Assembly (NCBI GenBank): GCA_019775845.1
Contig: JADQAV010000002.1
Coordinates: 1 to 64,000 of the forward strand
Source: Myrmaecium sp. VS I D KN 1
Lineage: Eukaryota; Ascomycota; Dothideomycetes; Valsariales; Valsariaceae
Length of the DNA: 64,000 bases
Direction: 5' to 3'
Position numbers and translations under genes: made by a program. Every line of letters begins with the position of its first letter. Position 1 is the first letter of the stretch. A model generated the notes under the pieces. That model ran no database searches. It had not been told where the DNA came from and saw nothing but the letters and a program-made list of their open reading frames with translations. Below are positions 54,906 to 64,000 of this stretch, piece by piece.

Positions 54906-57634
54906 TTTGGGGGATTTGTGAGGGATTTGGTGGTTCTGGTTTTGTAGGCTTGTTTGATGGTGATGGTGAGGAGGGCGCTTGGGTGTTGTTGTCCTGCTGT
55001 TGTTCTCGGATGGATGTTTTCTGACGCCGTGAGTCCTTTGGGGAGAAAGTGAGGAAGTTGGGAGAGAGGCGGGGGAGTTTGGTATGTAGGTATAACAGGC
55101 CCACCCGGCGAAGATGCGGAGAAGAGCGGGGTCGCGGCGGAGGTGGCGCCGCCGGCCGCGGATCATCCGCTCCGCTCTCAAAGCCGCCGATCGTCAGGAA
55201 AATCCGCATCCATCACCTCAAGCATGGACGATCGTATCTTCGCTCCAAAGTCTTTCGCATCATCTTCCACTTCATACGGAATTATGGCCTTCTATACGAC
55301 AGTTCTCTCGCTAGTCCGACGATCCGATCATCAAAGGAAGGAAGGCTGGAGGTCCGGCAAAAGCAGAGAGAAAAAGTCACCGGAAGTCGCCGAATACAAA
55401 AGTCACATAAATTAGAACTCCACGCACCGTCTCATGATATCACATCGCCAGCGGACTCACTGAGACCGCACAGATACATCAAATGAATAAGATAGATCAT
55501 CAAGTACTCCAACGCGCGGACACGATTGAACTTGGCCGGAACAGCCAGTCAGCCAGGACAACATCTCATCAGTCAAAATCCGGGGCTGGTTTTCCGAACC
55601 GATTAGTCGGATGTAGGAACGGGGACGATTTGGCGGCGGCTATTTCGGTGTGCCGGGTAGAGAGCCAGTCACGAGCGTGCAGCCCGTGACATTTCTGCGC
55701 ACAGCGTATGAAGCGACTCGCCCGCCTCCTTCTATTCCCATTTCCACACCAGTATTGATCCAGGATATAAAGGTCAGACCTATCCCCAAGCCCCACTAGT
55801 TGGACCGAGTCGGATTTGGTTGGTATGCCCGACAAAACCTAAGTTAACCTCGGGTCGAGCATGCTTTTTTCTTCCCACGGGAACCCAGATGCAAGCTCAG
55901 GTCATACGCCCAAAGTGGGAGGCCGTAGACATGCTCTCTAACCAGCTGGAACCGACTCCCGTCCGGGGGGATCCTCGCTTGCGGGGAATCACAAGGCAAA
56001 GAAGAAAAGAAAAAACGAACTCAGTGTCATGTACCACAAACCAGGACCGACTCTCTAGTCGAAAAGCAGCGGTACTGAGCAGGCGACAGTGACGCAGGTC
56101 CTACATAGTCGAAGATAAACAGGTAACACGCTCTCCAAACGAGAAGCAACGCCACTACCTACTCCCACTCCCCCGCTCACATCGCCGAAGTAGCGCTTAT
56201 CACCCCTCCTCCCACGAGGGAAAAGGTGGATAAGCGGCACGAGTGGGTAGACAGGCGGAAGTGAGCGGGGCGGAAGCGGGCGGAGCGGGAATGGCGGAGA
56301 GCAAGCCATGCAAAGGTGAGCAAAGCAAGACATCTCGAACCCCACTGCAGCTTTCCCCGCGAACGCTCCCCAGCATGTCTTATCACCCCGGCTCCATGTA
56401 GGGGAATGGGAACCCATGGCTAAGGTATTGCGGTCCCCATCGTGTGCAGCCGGCATTCCTACGATTCCTGCAGGAAGCAAGCGCAGACGTTGAATGCATA
56501 TGTATGTACGGTACCGACCTTCTTATCGGCGTCATACCACCTATCGATTCTATCTCCTCGCCGTCGTCGTTTGGTGGTTGTCGATGATGTTATTCCGCAA
56601 GCTTCCGGCTGGGATGGATCTATGCCAATGCGTCACCTTCTCCGCCCCCACGGGGGTAGGTAAAAAGTAGAAGGTGAAGTGAGATGGGTAAATAGGATGA
56701 GAAGGATGGCGAAAAGAAAGTTAACGTCGCGGTGTATGCCTGCAAATCACGATACAGCAGTGAGGCAATATACTACGGGACACCAGAAGAAGAAAAAAAA
56801 AAACAGAGATCAACAAAGACAGTGGGTCCCATCAAAATTCTCCTTCCTCGCTCACCCCCCACCTCACCTCTCTACCTCTCCACCTTTCTTTCCCCCCCCC
56901 CCCCCCCTCCCTCTCCACCTTGCCCCGCCGCTCATCTCCCCTCCCATGCTCCCCTCCCCTCTCTTCCCCACCGATGTCTCCCCGTCTCATCTCATCTCCA
57001 CGTCTCATCTCCGCAGCCCGCTCATCCACCCACCCACCCCCCTCTTCCCCTCTAGAGAGTTGAGAAGGAGGGGGAGGGGGTGGAGGGGGTGGAAAGGAGG
57101 GGCAGTGCGGAGGGCGAGAGAGGGCGAAGAGAGGAAGTTTTCCAACACTGAACCGACGGTGAAGGAGAAGAGTTATGTTTGTATATATTATGTTCTTTAA
57201 AGGAAGATGGTAAGACGGATAGAATGGGATATAATAATCGCATTGCTTCAATTCAAATCGATGCGTTCCCAGCCCCATCACCATCACCATCACCATCATC
57301 ATCATGATGCTAAAAAACCCCCCCAATCAACATGAAAAGAAAAAAGAAAACCGTCCTCGCATTAAAAAAAGCCAGCCCGATCACTTTCCCTCCTTTCTCA
57401 AAACCAAGTAGCAACTCAAGAATGGAGAGAGAATCCTCACACGCATATACCACCCCACCAACCCACCATTTCCAGATAATGATGATGATAATAATAATCG
57501 TCGTAGTAATCATACACACACACAAAAACGTCGGAGCCATCGTTCCTCTTTCCAAAACCCCTCTCTTTTTTACTTTTTCTGGGTTGTATTTTTGGTATCT
57601 CAGAACAACAACAAAAGGATGCAATCAAGCCCAT
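54906..57634. other. Intergenic, 2.7 kb
   Basis: Upstream of the oxidoreductase and downstream of the sugar transporter. Contains a run of 16 C at 56892-56907 within a long CT-rich patch (56830-57060), a CATCAC microsatellite at 57275-57305 and ATG/ATA-rich sequence near the transporter 3' end. No gene supported. Confidence 0.6.
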
Positions 57635-59430
57635 CTACGCGGTCTCAGGAAGATCGATGCCCTCCTGGTGCACGCTCTGGCCACGGAGGGGACCGTTAGC
57701 CTCGCCCTTGCGGACGTAGCCGGTGGTCACGAGGCCGTCCTCGCCCAGACCCTTGGGCGTCCAGGAGCTGCTCTTGATCGGGTTGACGCCGAGGACGTAC
57801 ATGGTGTCGATCTCCTCGAGGGAGCGGTCCTTGGACTCGATGAGGAAGAAGTAGACGATCCAGAAGAGGGCGAAGCAGCAGCCGCCGAACACCATCCCGT
57901 ACCAGTAGTGGATCTTGTTCGTGATGAAGGTGGAGAAGAAGGAGATGAGGAAGTTGAACAGCCAGTTGGAGGCGGTGGCGAGACCGATGCAGATGGCGCG
58001 GTAGCGGGGAGGGTACAGCTCCGACACGACCGACCAGACGATGGGACCCCAAGTGATGGCGAAGGCGACGATGAAGAGGCAGGTGAAGACGATCATGACG
58101 TTGCCGCAGCTGCCGCCGGTGCCGGCGAGGGAGCCGACCAGGGAGTAGACCAGGAAACACATAACCATCCAGGCGGCACCGCACATGAGCGCCTTGCGGC
58201 GACCGACGTAGGACAGCAGAGGAAGGGAGATGATGGTCGCGCCGACGTTGACGGAACCGAGGATGATCTGGGTGACGTAGGGGTTGGCGAGACCGACGGA
58301 CTCGAAGATGGTGGTACCGTAGTAGAAGAAGAAGTTGGCACCGGTCAGCTGCTGGCCGGCCTGGAGGACCATACCGAGGATGGTACGACGAAGCATGGCC
58401 GGGCCGGTGAAGATCTCGGTGATGCCACCGGTACCCGCCGCGCGCTCCTCCTGGAGCTTCTCCTCGATCTCGGCGATCTCAGCGTTGATGAGGTCGGAGT
58501 TGGGGTCGCAGCCGTTCAGACGAGCCATGATCTGGCGGGCCTCCTCGTGGCGGCCAACACGGTACTTCCAGCGGGGAGATTCCGGAAGGAGCAGGACGGT
58601 GGAACCGAGGATGATGGCCCAGAGCATGTTGAGACCGTTGGGGATACGCCACTGGGCGGAGTTGTCGTAGCTAGCGGAGGTGCCGTAGTTTACCTGTGGG
58701 GCGGGGTGTTAGCAGGGGACAATGCGGGGTGTGGGGGAAAAGGTGAGCGTACCATGTAGGCGGTCCAGATACCGATGGTGATCAGCAACTGGTAGGAGGA
58801 AACGACGGGACCACGGATGGCGCGGGGAATCGACTCGGACTGGTACATGGGCACGCAGGTGGAGAGTGAGCCGATACCGAGACCGGCAACGAAACGACCC
58901 ATGGCGAACTGAACCCAGGCGGTGCCGCCAGAGCCGGAGGAGATTTCGATGATGGTACCGATAATGTAGAAGAACGCCCAGAAGGAGATGGTCATCTTAC
59001 GACCGATGCGGTCGGCCATCGGAGCGGAAACGAGACAGCCAACGAGAGTACCGATACAGAGGAGAGCGACGATGGTGCCGGAGCGGGCGGGAGAGAAGGC
59101 GTAGTTATCCGGGTTGTTTCGGTCGTGACCGCTGCCGGCGACACGGTTGGGCTGGTATTCCGCAAACCGCTTCAGGTAGTCGGACATCAACAGGAAACCG
59201 GAGATCTGACCGGACTCGTAACCGAACATGAAGCCACCGAGGGAGGCGACACCACCGAGAACCCAGGCCAGCATGGGAGTCTTGGCGGCCGGCGGGACGG
59301 CGAAGTTGGTTTCGTTAGCCGAATGGGCACGAGGAGTGCCATCGGCGGGAGTGGGAGGGATGGTGGACGCCGGCGTGGCCTTCTCGGCCGCCGCCGTTTG
59401 CGTATCCGTCTTTTTTCCGAAGAGACCCAT
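57635..59430 (-). CDS. MFS sugar (hexose) transporter
   Basis: A plasma-membrane sugar/proton porter of the fungal sugar-porter family. Exon 1 is 58753-59430, the intron is 58694-58752 and exon 2 is 57635-58693; 578 residues, normal for the family. Twelve membrane segments. Motifs in order: GGFMFGYESGQISGF in helix 1, DRIGRKMTISFWAFF after helix 2, GRFVAGLGIGSLSTCVPMYQSE, PESPRWKYRVGRHEEA before the middle loop, QQLTGANFFFYYGTTIF in helix 7 (typical of glucose transporters) and PPRYRAICIG. The cytosolic N-terminus is Ala/Pro/Thr-rich. The ATG at 59430 is the first in frame. Specificity is likely hexose from the QQLTGANFFFYYG motif, but other sugars are possible. Carbon-source regulation is expected; not shown by the sequence. 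Confidence 0.94.
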
Positions 59431-59501
59431 GGTGAATGTGTGGGTGTGGTTGTTGTTGTGGTAGGAGGGGAGGAATCGGCGGGAGAGGGGGGGGGAGGGT
59501 G

Positions 59502-59508
59502 TTAAATA
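59502..59508 (-). promoter_or_regulatory. Possible TATA element of the sugar-transporter gene
   Basis: TATTTAA on the minus strand, about 72 bp upstream of the ATG at 59430; a weak match but well placed, in an otherwise GC-rich promoter. Confidence 0.35.
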
Positions 59509-60060
59509 GGTGGAGAGGCGAAATTTAACGTTTGTTGGTAGGGCCGGCCAGATAGACAACGGTTTCCGGCAAGTCTAAATTGTCCGGGAGGCTGAAGAAA
59601 CCCTGGCTGCAAGTGCTTCGGGGTTCCGGGAGCTAAGGTGAGATGTCGAGACGGATCGATTCAAACGATCTTCTCGAACCTCAACCAGAGAGGGTGGTGA
59701 TGGATTGGTGTTGTGTGGTGGTGGATGATGGGGAAAAAAAATATTCGTGGCGGTTGGGGAAGGAAAAGGTTTTATAATAATGTGGGTGGTGGAGTTAGCG
59801 GAGGATGGACATGTCCCGCAATGAGAGCCGGGTCAAGTTGGAGGGCGAACCATGGGGCGTCGGGACCATGGGGACCAGGGGGTTAGCAGATCCGGGCGAG
59901 GTGGGTTGGAATGTGGGTGTCACGGGGTTGGGCAGGGGCTGCGCGACTGGAGAACATGATGTCGTTCCGGTCACGTCTGGTCACGTCTGGGCGGAGATTG
60001 GGGGGCAGGCCGGGGCGAGTTTGGGGTGGTCTTGGGGCATCTGGGACGGGCGCGGACGGG

Positions 60061-60099
60061 GACAGACGGGGGCAGACGGGGGCAGACGGGGGCAGACGG
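60061..60099 (+). repeat. Tandem repeat, 10-bp unit, about 4 copies
   Basis: Units of CAGACGGGGG in tandem; with nearby GGGACGGG and GGCGCGG tracts this forms a G-rich strand that could form a G-quadruplex. Confidence 0.85.
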
Positions 60100-63000
60100 C
60101 CAAGACCCGGGTGCGCTCAGCCGTTGTGGTGAGGCAGGCCCGGGGCAACGTCTCGGTCCAGGTGTGGCTGGAAGACGTCGAAGCCGGGCAGGCTCGGAGA
60201 GGGATGCAGAAGGAGGAATGGTGAGGGAGAGCCGAGCAGCCGTTGGAGCAATGCGCGCCCATGCCGCGGTGCCGTCATCAGCAGATGTGGACGGGAGGAA
60301 CGAGGGCGACTGGGCGAGACGGTGGCCGTCCAAGGGAAAACGGGCTCATGGTGGTGAGACTGCGGTTTTCGAAGGGTCGATGGGTTTTCTCGAAGGAAAC
60401 AGTGGAGACCGGCCAGCCGGTGGCAGCAGCGATGGCACCGCTGGCACCGATGCCATCGCCGAAAAGACGCCAGGGGCAAGCAGGTCGGGAGGCAAGCCAC
60501 CCAGGACAGGCACCACGAGTCCTGTCAATAGGTATGGTCGCGGCGACGATGGCAAGCGTTAAGCGCACCCTTCACATCGCGACGGTCTTCCCGGTTAGCG
60601 ACCGGATTTACACGCCAGCAAGTGCGCCGGTGGATGAAGGATGCCAAGCCCGACCGATGCAGATTTTTGACGGGTGCGCATATCGATAACCAATGCGGCA
60701 TCACTGTCGATAAGAGTCCAATGCACAGCACGCAACGCTTTCGCAATGCCGAACGGTTCAGTACGCATCCAGCACGCCTGACAAAGACGCCGATGGTGAA
60801 TCCCATAAGCAACATAACCACGGCCGCCATCCTCGTTGCTGCGAACAGTGGTTGGGCTGAATTGGCGACGTGCTGGAAGACGAGAGAAGGTTGAGACAAG
60901 AACAGCGCGGCGCATCTGGTGAAACCTTGCGGCCGAGAGATCCCCCCCTGCACGCCGGCGGACTTATTGCGAAAGCGGTTTGGCGGGCGCCGCGAGGGGA
61001 TTTGGGATAGGGCTGAAGAGGCGCCAAATCGGGGACACGTATGCAGACTGCCGGTGCCCGGTAGCGGTGGTGAATGGCTGGCTTGATGGGGTGGCTTGAT
61101 GCGGCCGTTTGCCGAAAGAGAGATGCACCACACACCTTTCTGCTTTCGGCGCCCCACATGGCGCGATGGGGGCATCTCGGAGGCTCCATTGTTTCGATTT
61201 TTATTTTTTTTTCCTCTTCTCGTCCGCTATTTTGCACGCGAGCGGAGATGGGGGCGGATGTGGATGTGGATGTGAATGCAACCTGGTCCAAACGAACAGG
61301 CGATGATCAGGGAACCCGCTCGAGCTGTCATGCCTCATGCACACGGTACGACGAGCCGTACGCCGTATCGAGTGCGTCTTGTTGTTCACATCGATGAGAA
61401 GTGTGGTTACGACTCGTGGCAGGATCGCAGAAGGTTCCGCGGAGAGTCGTGAGTTGGTTGTGGATGAGAGTTGGGTTAGAGTTGACGTCGAGCCCGAAGG
61501 ATCCGATTTGCCATCGTAACTTTACAGCGGTTATGTTTCGCTGACAAAGCCCGCCCGGCCCGCGCTTGGCGTCGTCATTGGCCGAGCGGACCGACTGGGC
61601 GAAACAGGACCGCGAGACGGCAGGCCGGCAAGGGGCAGTCGACCCTCCCGACAATCGGCCGACGCCATTCCCGTTGGCGTCCAGCCTATCGCTCTCGGAC
61701 TTTCCTCCTGCTCCACCACCTCCACTCAGGTCGATGGTCTCGATCTGCCAGCTCGGGTCCACCTCTTCGGCCCTTCTGTGCTAGAGAATGGAACGGGACG
61801 AGTGAAGAAAACAAAAAAAGGTCAGGCACAAAGTAATGGTATATCCGCATCGAATCACCCATCGAGAAACAACACAAGAACAAACCCGTATAGTATGACC
61901 TGACATGCCTATTTCTCGTCTACATCTATTTTTCGATCTTCCATCTGACCTTCTAGAAGCCTGTCACGCTTCCAGTTGCCTCTTGCTCTTCGGCGACAAC
62001 GGCATCAGGTCATCCCAAAAATCACATAAGCAAGGCGCATCGGGATTAAGGCGGCCGCGGGAACGGGTGATGCCGCGAGCTCACTGCACCTAGCAGTAGC
62101 TACCTTGAGGCAAGCATCGAATGAAACGCAGAACGGGAGATCCTCGCGCCACCATTCCTTGGCTGTGCTGAGTAATGCGAGGGGTCTGCATAAGCATGAT
62201 AGGGTATTCACGTTGAATTGCCGTGTACTCCGTGTACGCAATAGGCAGCTCTCTTGCTGTCTTTCTCGCAGCTCCAGGAGGAGGGCAGGCGAGCATAGAG
62301 CAAACAAACAACCGTCCGCCTCACTCTTCTTTGTACTATACAGGAGAATACGACAACCTCACTGCCGTCCTGCAACTGCCGTGGTCTCCACCCACTATAA
62401 GGTATGTACCCAGCTGGAATAAGAGGGAGGATCCCCTGCACAAGCAGGCAGATTTGCTTCCATCCACCCCCTGGCCCCACCCCTTATCTCTTTCTTCTTC
62501 TCCCCCCTGGTCCCCACTCTACGTATCCGACCGCACCGCACCCACTCTTCAGCGCTCACCTCATCTTCTTGCTGGGTTGGTCGGTCGGTCGGGCACCCTT
62601 CATGCCGGGTTCTCAAAGACTCCAAACCTGACAGACAGGAAACAAGAGAGACGAGAAACAAGCGAAGAAAAGTAACAACAAGTATGACAAGATTGGGAAG
62701 ACAGAAGAAACAAAAGATGAGAAATCAACACAGTAGTGCCTGGGACATCGATCAACGCACCACTTTGAAAGAGAGAAGCGGGAAAACAGAAAGAGGGAAA
62801 GTATGGTACGCTCACTCCACCCACCCACCCACCTACCACTACCCCACTTTCACCCAAACAAAATGCGCGATGTCACCGTTTCCCCAGCGCGCGTGCTGAG
62901 GTTGCGCTGCGCGTTGCTGAGAGCGGTTTGTATGTGTTGTTGATGAGGTGAGTGAGTGAGTGAGTGCGCGTGTGATCTTGCTGTCTCGGTGTCCTTCTTT

Positions 63001-64000
63001 CTCTCTTTCTCTCGTCAGCATGCTCGAGTAGTAGACAGTCAAGATGAACGAGAGCAGAGCAGTAAAGAGCGAACGTAGACGGAAAGAAAAAAGCAGAGCA
63101 GGATGGGGGGGTTTGACGGTTGGTTATATGCGACCGAAAGCAACAGCAAAGGTACAGCGTCCAAGGTACTGTGTATACTTTCTCCATCTCCCTCTTCTTC
63201 CCCGGTTACTCTCCCTCCTCATCGTACATACTGCACGCAAGGATGTCGTGATGTGATGGAGGATCATCATCTCTTTTTCGTCTCGTTATCTGTCTGTCTG
63301 TCGGCCTGTTCTTCGGACCGCGTCAATCCTCCATCCGTGAGTCTCTCCTCTCCATGAGAGGAGTTTCTCCGAGCGTGGTTTTTTCTGTTGTTTGCCTCAG
63401 GTTCTTCGCTTTTGATTCTTCCTCTTTTTCGTTTTTGACCGAGGATGACTGTCGCATACGGTACCAGGTGTTGCGGTTTCCATGCCTCCTTTCTTTTTGG
63501 AAGATTCCATCTGCTTTACTTTTCTTCAACGCGCGCATTCACCTTCTCTCTCCCTACTTTCTACAACAATGCAACAATGCATCAACCACCGCAAACAAAT
63601 CACACAAAACAAAACAAAAAACACAAACAAACCTCTCCACTCTCCTCCACACCCCACACATCCCACCGCATGGTAAACACAAAACGAAAGCGCCGAAGCT
63701 TCTCCGTCATCCACAACAACATCAACTCGGGCCTTCTCCCCCAAACCCCCAAACCCCCCAACCTCCCGTCCCAAAACCAAAAGAAAAGGGGGGAAATACG
63801 CATAGCTACCACAACGTGTGTCCCAAATCAAAGCAAAAAGAGACGGTCCCCACTCACCCCACCCCCCGCGCACGCACACCCACGGCCATAACTTCCACAT
63901 CCGTGCTAGAACCCCATCTCCGCCATCCCAGCCACAGTGGGTGACAAAAATGAGGGAATTGGTGCCTTACCACCTCTACCCAGACCGTGCCAGACCAAGC

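Larger units (their letters stand above)
59431..64000. other. Intergenic to window end, 4.6 kb
   Basis: No gene supported. Contains the sugar-transporter promoter, a 10-bp G-rich repeat (60061-60099), a GATGTG repeat (61257-61275), a GTGA repeat (62949-62966) and A-rich patches near 63590-63640. Several open frames of 60-220 codons (for example minus 60525-61175) have no recognisable domain or ATG context. The 3' end may hold the leader of a gene beyond the window. Confidence 0.5.

Noticed and set aside
57332-58759. A 475-codon + strand open frame
   Set aside because: It is the antisense shadow of the sugar transporter; its composition is Glu/Gly/Val-rich without domains, while the minus strand carries all MFS motifs and a matched intron.
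60525-61175. 216-codon minus strand open frame near the window end
   Set aside because: No ATG context, domain or codon pattern; overlapping frames of similar length occur on both strands here.

Overview
The window is one chromosome end of a filamentous ascomycete (Pezizomycotina). It opens with five CCTAAC telomere units. Its genes are GC-rich, with short GT..AG introns (about 50-216 bp). The protein families are typical of moulds: a seven-helix rhodopsin-fold protein, vanillyl-alcohol oxidase, amadoriase-type flavoenzymes, an endopolygalacturonase and an MFS sugar porter. The content would fit a Eurotiomycete, but the sequence alone does not prove this. No virus-like element, LTR element or recognisable transposon was found.

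Layout. 0-5 kb: the telomere runs directly into an O-methyltransferase gene that has lost its start; then an unresolved coiled-coil gene and a PTR2-type peptide transporter. 5-20 kb: a 2-oxoglutarate/Fe(II) oxygenase, a rhodopsin-fold seven-helix membrane protein, a vanillyl-alcohol oxidase, and an unusual protein with a long Gly/Pro/His/Arg-Ser disordered region joined to a C-terminal alpha-crystallin-like domain. 20-40 kb: two diverged copies of a protein family I do not recognise bracket a sarcosine-oxidase-like flavoenzyme ending in the peroxisomal signal AKL, a TauD-type dioxygenase, a fructosyl-amino-acid oxidase (amadoriase) and a GH28 endopolygalacturonase. 41-60 kb: an amino-acid permease, a Cys/Pro-rich hypothetical locus with interrupted reading frames, tRNA-Arg(ACG), an intron-containing tRNA-Gly(GCC), a zinc-free MDR oxidoreductase and a sugar transporter. 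The last 4.5 kb hold no gene I can support.

Working together. No biosynthetic core enzyme (PKS, NRPS or terpene cyclase) is present, so I do not call this a secondary-metabolite cluster. The set reads as nutrient scavenging from plant or decaying matter: pectin cutting, uptake of peptides, amino acids and sugars, oxidation of glycated or N-methyl amines, possible sulfonate oxidation, and attack on phenolic alcohols. This is inference from gene families only.

Novelty. The most interesting items are the telomere-capped methyltransferase, the unknown paralogue pair, and the chaperone-like domain on an RGG/RS-type disordered protein. About half of the window is intergenic, in blocks of up to 6 kb with only simple repeats and homopolymer runs. 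Splice sites were placed by eye from reading frame and GT/AG signals, and key junctions are given in each entry.
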